Below are positions 1-6,393 of a stretch of DNA of 11,076 nucleotides, piece by piece. This DNA is from JBAYNS01 sp041678625. GTDB taxonomy: Bacteria; Patescibacteriota; Gracilibacteria; Peribacterales; Peribacteraceae. A program made the position numbers and the translations under genes. The stretch lies in the NCBI GenBank assembly GCA_041678625.1, contig JBAYNS010000030.1, forward strand, positions 1 to 11,076, written 5' to 3'. Each line of letters opens with the position of its first letter. The first letter of the stretch is position 1. A model generated the notes under the pieces. The model saw only the letters and a program-made list of their open reading frames with translations, had not been told where the DNA came from and did not search any database.

Positions 1-283
1 CAGCTGGATTTTTTTTGAGATATCGTCCGATGCCCTCAATCTCCTTACTCAAAGCCGTCAGCTGATCATCATGCTCTCCAATGGGAACTGTGTGATCAAT
101 GTGAACCACCTTTTTGACTTCATCGATTGTATGACCAAATTGACACTGGGTATGCATACCGGTAACCAATATCTTCAATGTGATGAGCCGACTTTTTTGT
201 AGTAAAAGAATAGTAGATTGAAAGAGTCCCCACTCTGCGCGTGTGCCGGTTACAAACAAAACTGTCTTCTTGCGTACTGTCAT
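1..283 (-). CDS. neuC: NeuC-like UDP-N-acetylglucosamine 2-epimerase (hydrolysing), N-terminal part
   Basis: Partial gene: it starts with ATG at 283 and runs off the left edge after 94 codons with no stop. The N-terminus carries the hallmark of the hydrolysing UDP-GlcNAc (or UDP-diacetylbacillosamine) 2-epimerases of the NeuC/LegG/NnaA group: a hydrophobic strand followed by TGTRAEWG (residues 12-19, normally GSRAEYG), then VTGMHT (40-45) and FGHTIDEV (49-56). In the family this enzyme releases UDP and inverts C2 to give ManNAc-type sugar, the first committed step to sialic or legionaminic acid, in the cytoplasm. The non-hydrolysing WecB/MnaA epimerase is related, but its start usually reads GTRPE, so NeuC fits better. 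The NeuA-type gene 1.3 kb away supports a nonulosonic-acid role. The exact UDP-sugar cannot be told from this fragment. No Shine-Dalgarno is visible; a GATAGT hexamer ends 8 bases upstream of the start. Confidence 0.85.
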   Translation of the reverse strand, partial: MTVRKKTVLFVTGTRAEWGLFQSTILLLQKSRLITLKILVTGMHTQCQFGHTIDEVKKVVHIDHTVPIGEHDDQLTALSKEIEGIGRYLKKNPA

Positions 284-291
284 AGAACTAG

Positions 292-321
292 ACTATCAAA
301 CAACTCGTAGACATGTTACAA
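292..321 (-). promoter_or_regulatory. candidate sigma70 promoter for the neuC-like gene
   Basis: On the minus strand, TTGTAA (plus-strand 316-321) and GATAGT (292-297) are separated by 18 bases. GATAGT ends 8 bases before the ATG at 283, so transcription would begin at or within a few bases of the start codon. Matches are partial (4 of 6 for each box). It is divergent from the methyltransferase promoter on the other strand. Confidence 0.4.
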
Positions 322-359
322 AAATCGCATTTTCCAGAAGAGAATATTGCGCTTTTGTC

Positions 360-387
360 TTGCACAGAGGGCCTAAACTGCGATACT
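360..387 (+). promoter_or_regulatory. candidate promoter for the methyltransferase-neuA unit
   Basis: GATACT at 382-387 ends 7 bases before ATG 395. A weak -35 candidate, TTGCAC (360-365), lies 16 bases upstream. No Shine-Dalgarno lies between hexamer and start, so a near-leaderless mRNA would result. The 284-394 gap therefore appears to hold two back-to-back promoters and no gene. Confidence 0.35.
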
Positions 388-394
388 TGCGTTG

Positions 395-1588
395 ATGACT
401 CCAAGAACTACAACAGAAGAAATTTTAAGGGAAATCAGCTTCGACAGCTTCCCACTATGGCAAGGTGTCCGCAACAGACCGGGAGGGCAGCGTATGTATC
501 CATTTCGGCTCAAACTTGATGAGAAGGGATTTATTCGACAATGCTCGGATCCGGAAGTAGAACAACAAATAGTAGATGCATATAACGATCCCGGATACAC
601 AATGCCGACCAAGCCTCCTGGCGCTTCTTTGTGGGCCAACTGGCTTGGGGATATGTATTACGATTTTGCGAAAGAACATGCCCCTGTGCTCAAAGGAAAG
701 ACAATGATGGAGATCGGAGCCGGCAGTTTATATATGTCAAACAGATTTATGGATGAAGGCCGCGTGGGAGAATATTTCATCATTGACCCAAGCGTAAAAG
801 TCACTCCGGATAATCCGCATGTGCATGTCATCCGTGAATATTTCGGCCTTGATCTTCAAGTAGAAAACCTTCACCCGGATTTTATCCTCTCACTAAATTG
901 CATCGAACACGTTGCCGATCCTTTTGGATTCCTTGTACAAGCAAATAAAATGCTGCGATCCGAGGATTCTAGGGCAGTACTCATTTTCCCTGATATTGAA
1001 TTCCAATTTCGCAGAGGCGACATGAATGCTCTTTGCTTTGAACATCTTAATTATTTCTCAGAGGCTTCTGCCAATCATCTTATTACACAAGCAGGATTTG
1101 AAATCCTTACACTCGTTAAAAAGCTCGATACACTCTTCTATGTTTTAAAAAAGGGCCAGAAGCCAGCACAACAGAATTTTGAAAAGGGAACAGATGAGGA
1201 ACTTTTCAACGTTGCGGCAAAAAACTTTAATCAAGGACTCGCTCCAATTCTCTCTGTTATTACCAAGGCTCAATCTGAAGGGAAAACCATTGCATTCCAC
1301 GGAGCATGCAATGGTATGAATACGCTTTTTGCACTGGGAGACATAGACTGCTCAAAGATTCTGCTTTTTGACGGGGATGAGAGCAAGGCAGGAACTTTTG
1401 TCCCCACATGCCCTATTCCGATTCTGGAGGCCACATCACCACGCTATCGAGAAGCAGATCTGGTTATTGTGACCGCGGTGACATTCTTTGATGATATTCG
1501 ATCGTTCTTAGAATCTCATCACTCAATTCCTTCAGATCGCATATTATCATTTTGCATGTCTCCAGAAGATGCAGCAGCCCGGCTCTGA
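395..1588 (+). CDS. SAM-dependent C-methyltransferase family protein (TylC3/NovU-like), zinc ligands lost
   Basis: About 397 residues, the normal length for the three-part sugar C-methyltransferase family (Methyltransf_13, class I SAM domain, Methyltransf_14). I start it at ATG 395; TTG 392 is directly adjacent, and an in-frame stop at 374-376 rules out a longer start. Counting from TTG 392: residues 17-75 keep the N-terminal domain pattern (FDSFPL, then YPFRLKL) but lack the two Cys pairs that bind zinc. The SAM-binding motif is EIGAGSL (107-113). The typical DFILSLNCIEHVADPFGFL stretch is at 163-181, and EHLNYFS (217-223) is characteristic of the family. The C-terminal Rossmann-like part begins at IAFHGACNGMN (300-310). 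Known relatives C-methylate nucleotide-linked keto-sugars. Sitting between the neuC- and neuA-like genes, it may modify a nonulosonic acid or a precursor, which is inference. Its 3' end overlaps neuA by 20 bases, so the two are probably translationally coupled. Confidence 0.85.
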   Translation: MTPRTTTEEILREISFDSFPLWQGVRNRPGGQRMYPFRLKLDEKGFIRQCSDPEVEQQIVDAYNDPGYTMPTKPPGASLWANWLGDMYYDFAKEHAPVLKGKTMMEIGAGSLYMSNRFMDEGRVGEYFIIDPSVKVTPDNPHVHVIREYFGLDLQVENLHPDFILSLNCIEHVADPFGFLVQANKMLRSEDSRAVLIFPDIEFQFRRGDMNALCFEHLNYFSEASANHLITQAGFEILTLVKKLDTLFYVLKKGQKPAQQNFEKGTDEELFNVAAKNFNQGLAPILSVITKAQSEGKTIAFHGACNGMNTLFALGDIDCSKILLFDGDESKAGTFVPTCPIPILEATSPRYREADLVIVTAVTFFDDIRSFLESHHSIPSDRILSFCMSPEDAAARL

Positions 1589-2291
1589 CGTTTTTGGCAT
1601 TATTCTTGCACGAGGAGGATCCAAAAGAATTCCCCACAAGAATATTGTGCAAGTTAACGGAAAACCGCTCCTTGCCTACACCTGCGAAGCGGCGAGGGGG
1701 AGCAAGCTCCTGACGCGGGTGATTCTGAGCACGGACAGCGCAGAAATAGCGGCGGTCGGAAAAGAATACGGGGTAGAGGTGCCATTTATGAGACCTCGTG
1801 AACTTGCGAGTGATGAGGCGAATTCCATGGATGCAATACGGCACGTTCTAAGGGAACTGGAGAAAAAAGAAGGCTATGCCCCGCCTCTTTTTGTTCTCCT
1901 GCAGCCAACATCGCCATTGCGAACGGCTGAGCATATTGATGAAGGAATCCGGCTGATGTTAAAAACAGATGCTGATTCGGTTGTAAGCGTTACCGAAGTC
2001 CCCTCTCTCTTTAATCCATCGTTTGCGATGCAAATAAAAGAGGGGAAGCTAACAAAACCCAAAAAAAAAGCTCTGCAGGAGATGGAAAAATACTACGCAT
2101 ACAACGGCGCAGTGTATGTGCTGAGAACCGAACGCCTCCGACAATCGGATGACCCGTTTGGTGATGACTGCCGCCCCCTTGTTATGAGCAAAGAAGATTC
2201 TTTGGATATTGATACGAAAGAAGATCTGGCGCTTGCAGAATGCTTGTTGCAAAGAAAGGGGGGGTCATCTCAGATCCTTTCGATCTCCTAG
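1569..2291 (+). CDS. neuA: CMP-nonulosonate cytidylyltransferase (NeuA/LegF family)
   Basis: 240 residues, the usual size of a stand-alone acylneuraminate cytidylyltransferase. It activates a nine-carbon acidic sugar with CTP to give the CMP-sugar donor. Visible motifs are the nucleotide-binding ARGGSKRIPHKN (residues 14-25), RVILSTDS, VPFMRPRELASD (the signature acceptor region), LLQPTSPLRT, YNGAVYVLR and the C-terminal metal/sugar segment DIDTKEDL. The RIPHKN form is closer to LegF/PseF-type enzymes than to bacterial sialic acid NeuA, but the substrate cannot be fixed by eye. ATG 1569 lies inside the end of the methyltransferase gene in another frame, eight residues before the conserved core; no independent promoter is seen. 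An A9 run (2061-2069) lies in the middle of the reading frame and a G7 run (2258-2264) near the end. A slip in the first would truncate the protein; the second affects only the last few residues. The gene looks somewhat GC-richer than the methyltransferase before it. Confidence 0.92.
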   Translation: MQQPGSDVFGIILARGGSKRIPHKNIVQVNGKPLLAYTCEAARGSKLLTRVILSTDSAEIAAVGKEYGVEVPFMRPRELASDEANSMDAIRHVLRELEKKEGYAPPLFVLLQPTSPLRTAEHIDEGIRLMLKTDADSVVSVTEVPSLFNPSFAMQIKEGKLTKPKKKALQEMEKYYAYNGAVYVLRTERLRQSDDPFGDDCRPLVMSKEDSLDIDTKEDLALAECLLQRKGGSSQILSIS

Positions 2292-2355
2292 TATAAAGAC
2301 ACCCTAGTGCGCACCTCTATGTATAACAAGTCACGTAATTGACCATGCATGATTT

Positions 2356-2377
2356 AAAAACCGCTTTGCCCAAACGG
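2356..2377 (-). terminator. candidate intrinsic terminator after the ABC transporter gene
   Basis: Read on the minus strand, CCGTTT, loop GGGC and AAAGCGG form a 6-bp stem (plus-strand 2361-2377) with one bulged G, followed by five Ts (the A-run 2356-2360). It lies 26 bases past the stop of the left-running ABC gene. The stem is short, so it would be weak. No clear terminator was seen for the convergent neuA gene in the 2292-2402 spacer. Confidence 0.5.
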
Positions 2378-2402
2378 GTGAACAAATTGAATAATATATG
2401 AG

Positions 2403-4217
2403 CTAAAACCTTTGCTCCTCCCATAAAGCAAAGAACGTCCCTCTTTTATCTAAGAGTTCTTGAGGTGTGCCTTTTTCTGTCAATTTTCCATTCTCTAACA
2501 CAATAACCTGATCAGCATTTCTAATGGTGCTGAGACGATGGGCGATAACAATAGATGTACGTCCTTGTACCGCATCATCAATCGCCTCCTGAATAAGTTT
2601 TTCTGTTCGGCTATCCAGTGAACTGGTTGCCTCATCAAGAATGAGGATTTCTGATCCTTTCAGCAAGGCGCGCGCAATGGAAACACGTTGCTTTTCTCCC
2701 CCGCTCAATTTAACACCCCGATCGCCAATAGATGTATTGAGTCCGCCCGGCAGGCTCGCAACAAACTCAGCAAGACGTGCGCGCTCAACAACATACTGAA
2801 CATCTGCATCTGATACATTTTCTAACCCATACGTAATATTGTTTCGCAATGTGTCATGTAACAGCCATGTGTCCTGACTAACGAGTGCCACATGCTGAAT
2901 ATACGAATCGAGCGTAAATGCGCGAATATCGGTTCCGTCAATCAAGATAGAATTTTCGGAACAATCATAATAACGCATTAAGAGATTAATGAGCGTGCTC
3001 TTCCCTGCTCCAGTCGGGCCAACAATAGCCGTCATTTCTCCTTTTTTAAACGCAACTGATATGTGATGGAGAATGTCCTGGCCTTCAACATAGGAGAAAG
3101 AAAGATTCTGCAAGGTAATTGAATTTTTGAGCCCGGTAAACTGTTCATTGCCGCCCCGCACAAAGTACTTCGACTGGTCATCAAAGATAGTAAGAACTTC
3201 CTCTAGCGGACCGCTGGCGCCTGCAACAGTGCCACGGAAACCGGAAAGTGATCCGAATTTACTGGATGCATTGAGGATGATATATGCATACACCATCAAT
3301 GCTGGTGCTGTGCCAATTTGCTCTCGACCAAACCAGAATATCGCACCAACGAAAATTCCCGCAGCAACAAGAATCGTAATGATTTCCTGCAAAGGCAGAA
3401 TAAGAGCTCCAAGGATCTGGACGCGGAAGTCCAACTGCGCTTTCTTGTTGCTGATATCTGTATATAAACGTTGTTCTTGTCTTTCAGTTCGATACGATTT
3501 GACAAGAGGGATAGTAGAGAGAATCTCTACAGAACGTTTCCCTAATTCGCTTCCCTGCCACGCAAGGGAGCGAGAGAGATGCTTGATCCTGACAATTAAG
3601 GTGCGAACAGAAAAATGCAGTACAATGAAAAGTGGAAAGGCAATTATTGTAAGTCTCCAGGAAATAAAGAACATGACTATTAAATACACCACCAGCGAGA
3701 AGAATGAGTTAATGAACTTGTCGATAACTAAAATTGGTTGCAGGGCAGAGCGCGAAAATTCCATCAAAAGCGTATTGTGATGCCCAACATTTGTACGATC
3801 AAAAAAGAGTTTTCCAAAACTGAGATATTTAATAAAAAGAGCTTTGCGCAAATGATGAAGGGACCGTTCGGAGAAGTAATGCATGCTTACAAGAGCAAGA
3901 TATTTGAGTACATTCTTAAGAATATAAAGAAAAATGAAGCCGGCAATCAGTACGCCAAACAACATTTTGTCATTAGCAAGAACAGACTCCGGTAAGTGGC
4001 GAACCAGCGGACCAAGAACAGGAATTTCTGTTAAAAAAGCAAAGTTCTTCTGTAGGAAACCGTTGAGGATAGGAATCAGTAACCCAATACCAACCCCTTC
4101 CAGCATCGCAGAGAGTATGGATAAACCAATGGGAATCAAAAGATACGCAGGATGAACATGAATTTGCCTGAGTAAGTACAATTCCTGCGCATAGATGTTG
4201 TGTTCTCTGGGCGTCAT
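2403..4217 (-). CDS. ABC exporter/lipid-linked glycan flippase, fused permease-ATPase (MsbA/PglK-like)
   Basis: 604 residues, the classical length of a homodimeric half-transporter. Residues about 20-310 form the membrane domain, with hydrophobic segments near 22-52, 85-112, 165-185, 188-208 and 272-298. Residues about 365-604 are the nucleotide-binding domain: Walker A GPTGAGKST (400-408), Q-loop Gln 448 (VSQDTWLL), signature LSGGEKQR (504-511), Walker B ILILDEATSSLD (524-535, catalytic Glu intact) and the H-loop IAHRLSTI (558-565). All catalytic elements are present, so it should be active. Members of this architecture export lipids, peptides or drugs, or flip polyprenyl-linked oligosaccharides (PglK). 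Position directly after a GT4 glycosyltransferase, separated by 53 bases on the same strand, favours a glycan flippase; that specificity is inference. No Shine-Dalgarno precedes ATG 4217. The spacer to the GT4 gene contains the 8-base palindrome CGCTAGCG (4232-4239). Confidence 0.93.
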   Translation of the reverse strand: MTPREHNIYAQELYLLRQIHVHPAYLLIPIGLSILSAMLEGVGIGLLIPILNGFLQKNFAFLTEIPVLGPLVRHLPESVLANDKMLFGVLIAGFIFLYILKNVLKYLALVSMHYFSERSLHHLRKALFIKYLSFGKLFFDRTNVGHHNTLLMEFSRSALQPILVIDKFINSFFSLVVYLIVMFFISWRLTIIAFPLFIVLHFSVRTLIVRIKHLSRSLAWQGSELGKRSVEILSTIPLVKSYRTERQEQRLYTDISNKKAQLDFRVQILGALILPLQEIITILVAAGIFVGAIFWFGREQIGTAPALMVYAYIILNASSKFGSLSGFRGTVAGASGPLEEVLTIFDDQSKYFVRGGNEQFTGLKNSITLQNLSFSYVEGQDILHHISVAFKKGEMTAIVGPTGAGKSTLINLLMRYYDCSENSILIDGTDIRAFTLDSYIQHVALVSQDTWLLHDTLRNNITYGLENVSDADVQYVVERARLAEFVASLPGGLNTSIGDRGVKLSGGEKQRVSIARALLKGSEILILDEATSSLDSRTEKLIQEAIDDAVQGRTSIVIAHRLSTIRNADQVIVLENGKLTEKGTPQELLDKRGTFFALWEEQRF

Positions 4218-4270
4218 ATATACGTGGAAAACGCTAGCGCAATGGAAGAATAACTACAAGAAATCTATCG

Positions 4271-5407
4271 TCAGTTCTGATCCTGGCATAAGGAGTTGTA
4301 CAGCACAGAAAGAGCACGCCCCGAATGCTGCAGGGAATACTGCTCCAACACCGCATCACGATAGTCCTTTCCTCTCTTTATCCGTGTTGCCTCGGGCAAA
4401 TCTAAGAAAGATCCGACACGATCGACAATCTCTGATGCGTCTCTTAAGGGGGCAACCAAATTTTCATCAATGGGCTTCAGAACTTCCCTCACTGCACCCC
4501 CATCGAATGCAAATGCTGGACGACCGCATGCCAATGCTTCAATGAGTGACAAACCGAATCCCTCATAAAGTGATGTGGAAATCAATGTTGCAGATCGCTG
4601 TATTAAAGAAACAAGCTCTTCGTGTTGCACCGTTCCAAACTGCGTTACCTGCGGAATTGTTGCGAGTGCATCGCGTTGCGCATCGGATCTCCGTCCAACA
4701 TCAGCAATGCGATATCCCCGATCAGCCAGTGCGCGATATGCTTCAAGAAGATAAGAAAACCCCTTTCGCGGATGTATGAATGAACCGACTGCAATCACCT
4801 CAAAATCCGTAACGGAAAGATCTCCGGGGATGAATACCTTTCCGTCAACACCATTGGGGACAATGCTGACTTTCTCTCTGTGGCAACCATAATCGGAGAT
4901 AATGCGGTTTTTCGCGGTTTGCGAGACCGTGGCGATATGGTCAACAACACTGCACATTTGCTTTTGCCATCGAACCAGCAGTGCATATTTTGCACGCCAC
5001 TGGAGTGCAGATAGCCCACACGACTCCGCGAGTGCTATCCCCCGGTCGACTGTCACTGGATGATGAATGAGAAAAAGGAGCGGAACGCCGCAACCCCGGA
5101 GCTTTCTGAGAGCGGGGCCCATTATCTGATTGCAATGAATGATATTGAACTGTTTCCAGAAATCAGACGCAGGCGGATATTGCTTTAGCAGAAGCTGCGC
5201 AAAACGAAAATCTGCACATCCGTAGTAATAGGGACCGATTCGACCCGGGACGGTGAGAACATGGACATTCGCAGGTAGCTCATCTACATGCGCTTTGCTG
5301 CGATTGCAGATGATCGTAAATTGCACTTCAGGCACGGCAGAAAGAAGAGGGAGATGGTTCCCCCCTTTAAAGGGGTCAAGCACTGTCTGAAGTACGCAAA
5401 CACGCAT
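4271..5407 (-). CDS. GT4-family (GT-B fold) glycosyltransferase
   Basis: 378 residues, typical of family GT4 retaining glycosyltransferases that use nucleotide-sugar donors in the cytoplasm. The N-terminal acceptor half opens with MRVCVLQTVLDPFKGG. The linker has the common VPNGVD (183-188). The C-terminal donor half shows VGSFIHPRKGF (207-217) and the EX7E-type donor motif EGFGLSLIE (282-290) followed by ALACGRPAFAFDGGAVRE, in which both Glu residues are present. Donor and acceptor are not predictable by eye. It is first in a left-running pair with the ABC exporter 53 bases downstream, suggesting it adds a sugar to a lipid-linked glycan that the transporter then flips. ATG 5407 is chosen because the homologous core begins there and the divergent FkbM-like gene lies beyond. 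Confidence 0.92.
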   Translation of the reverse strand: MRVCVLQTVLDPFKGGNHLPLLSAVPEVQFTIICNRSKAHVDELPANVHVLTVPGRIGPYYYGCADFRFAQLLLKQYPPASDFWKQFNIIHCNQIMGPALRKLRGCGVPLLFLIHHPVTVDRGIALAESCGLSALQWRAKYALLVRWQKQMCSVVDHIATVSQTAKNRIISDYGCHREKVSIVPNGVDGKVFIPGDLSVTDFEVIAVGSFIHPRKGFSYLLEAYRALADRGYRIADVGRRSDAQRDALATIPQVTQFGTVQHEELVSLIQRSATLISTSLYEGFGLSLIEALACGRPAFAFDGGAVREVLKPIDENLVAPLRDASEIVDRVGSFLDLPEATRIKRGKDYRDAVLEQYSLQHSGRALSVLYNSLCQDQN

Positions 5408-5426
5408 ACATTAAGCGTATCGAAGC

Positions 5427-5434
5427 ATTGTATA
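5427..5434 (-). promoter_or_regulatory. candidate -10 region for the GT4-ABC unit
   Basis: On the minus strand this reads TATACAAT, containing both TATACA and TACAAT, about 20 bases upstream of ATG 5407. No good -35 box was found. On the plus strand the overlapping TATAAT (5431-5436) could serve the rightward FkbM-like gene, so polymerases in the two directions might compete here. Confidence 0.3.
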
Positions 5435-5461
5435 ATAATCCATGATAGTTCTGTGATTCAT

Positions 5462-5470
5462 TGCTACAAT
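5462..5470 (+). promoter_or_regulatory. candidate extended -10 promoter for the FkbM-like gene
   Basis: The sequence is TG, one base, then TACAAT (5465-5470): an extended -10 element. It ends 6 bases before ATG 5477, so the transcript would start at about the A of the start codon. There is no Shine-Dalgarno, and no -35 is needed for this promoter class. Confidence 0.4.
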
Positions 5471-5476
5471 GAGTTT

Positions 5477-6292
5477 ATGGCATCTATCGCCTATAGAATT
5501 CAAAGTCGCTTAAGAAAGTCTTCAGATTGGCTACGCGGTTGGTACCACGCATATATCACACTTCTTTGGCATAAATTTCTGCGGAAGCCAATTCGTGATT
5601 TGAATACATTTGAACGTCGCATAGCCTTCATCGAAAGACAGGAATTCTCACAGAATGGAGAGGATGGAATCATCAATGCTCTTTTTACAATGATAGGAAC
5701 GACTAATAAATACTTCGTGGAATTTGGAGTAGAAGATGGATTGCAATGCAATACACGATATCTTTGGAAAAAACACAGATGGAAGGGGCTCTTAATGGAT
5801 GGAGATCACGAAAATTCTTCAATGAATTTACACAAAGAATTCATCACTGCAGAGAATATCGAATCGCTCTTTGCAAAATACGAGGTTCCAAGAATATTTG
5901 ATCTGCTTTCCATTGATATCGACGGAAACGATTATTGGATCTGGAAAGCAATCACGCACTATGAACCACGTGTAGTAATTATCGAATACAATGCCTGTTT
6001 TCCTTGGCAAGAAAGTAAAACTATACCCTATGACGCATCATTTGTATGGGATAAAACAGATTATTACGGAGCAACATTGCAGGCTCTTGTGCGACTAGGA
6101 GAAACGAAAGGATATACGCTGGTCGCAACGGACTCTTGCGGTGTAAATGCCTTTTTCGTACAAAATGAACTGGTACCCGGAAATTTTGCAGTTTCACAAC
6201 CAGAGTATTTCTACCATCCAGCAGCATTTAAGGGAAGAAAGGGGAACAAGCACCCCATGGATACGCAAAAACGTGCATGGACCATGATATAA
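5477..6292 (+). CDS. FkbM-like class I methyltransferase domain protein
   Basis: 271 residues from ATG 5477. The frame stays open upstream to 5288, but that extension overlaps the opposite-strand GT4 gene and has no homologous look. The first ~45 residues are basic and aromatic-rich (RIQSRLRK, WLRGWYHAYITLLWHK) and may associate with the membrane. The core then follows the FkbM pattern: SQNGEDGI (58-65), SAM-binding motif I VEFGVEDGLQC (81-91), LLSIDIDGNDYW (143-154, the usual IDxEGxE-like acidic strand) and IEYNA (169-173). Known FkbM relatives O-methylate polyketides or sugars; many in glycan clusters are uncharacterised. Here it probably methylates a glycan sugar, which is inference. It lies divergent from the GT4 gene and 101 bases before a GT-C-like membrane protein. 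It is unrelated in sequence to the C-methyltransferase-type enzyme at 395-1588. Confidence 0.8.
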   Translation: MASIAYRIQSRLRKSSDWLRGWYHAYITLLWHKFLRKPIRDLNTFERRIAFIERQEFSQNGEDGIINALFTMIGTTNKYFVEFGVEDGLQCNTRYLWKKHRWKGLLMDGDHENSSMNLHKEFITAENIESLFAKYEVPRIFDLLSIDIDGNDYWIWKAITHYEPRVVIIEYNACFPWQESKTIPYDASFVWDKTDYYGATLQALVRLGETKGYTLVATDSCGVNAFFVQNELVPGNFAVSQPEYFYHPAAFKGRKGNKHPMDTQKRAWTMI

Positions 6293-6355
6293 ACCGTATC
6301 GAACAATAGAGAACACCTGAAGTCGAACGTACATTCTTCACTGAAGTACAACCAC

Positions 6356-6384
6356 TTGCCAGCGCAATATCTCAAAGCGATACT
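6356..6384 (+). promoter_or_regulatory. sigma70-type promoter for the GT-C-like gene
   Basis: TTGCCA (6356-6361, 5 of 6 to the -35 consensus), a 17-base spacer and GATACT (6379-6384) form the best promoter match in the window. The -10 ends 9 bases before ATG 6394, leaving a leader of only about 2-3 bases and no Shine-Dalgarno. Just upstream lies CTTCACTGAAG (6336-6346), a small dyad that could bind a regulator, and CTGAAGT occurs twice (6317-6323, 6341-6347); both may be chance. Confidence 0.5.
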
Positions 6385-6393
6385 CCAACTGTT

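Noticed and set aside
313..519. Open frame upstream of the methyltransferase with a CDTC pair, looking like a possible frameshifted zinc-binding start of that gene
   Set aside because: The frame differs from the methyltransferase, the residues around CDTC do not follow the family's pattern, and the region overlaps the likely promoter. A frameshift cannot be excluded without homologues, but chance is simpler.
2258..2264. G7 run near the end of neuA as a phase-variation tract
   Set aside because: Short for a phase-variable G-tract, and a slip would alter only about the last ten non-conserved residues.
3127..3780. 217-codon open frame antisense to the ABC transporter
   Set aside because: It is a shadow of a well-conserved gene on the other strand, with no recognisable domain or promoter.
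4232..4239. Perfect 8-base palindrome CGCTAGCG in the GT4-ABC spacer
   Set aside because: Too short to distinguish from chance, with no second copy nearby and no T-run for a terminator.
5288..5476. 63-codon N-terminal extension of the FkbM-like gene
   Set aside because: It overlaps the opposite-strand GT4 gene by 120 bases and the translation has no domain character; ATG 5477 has a promoter element directly upstream.
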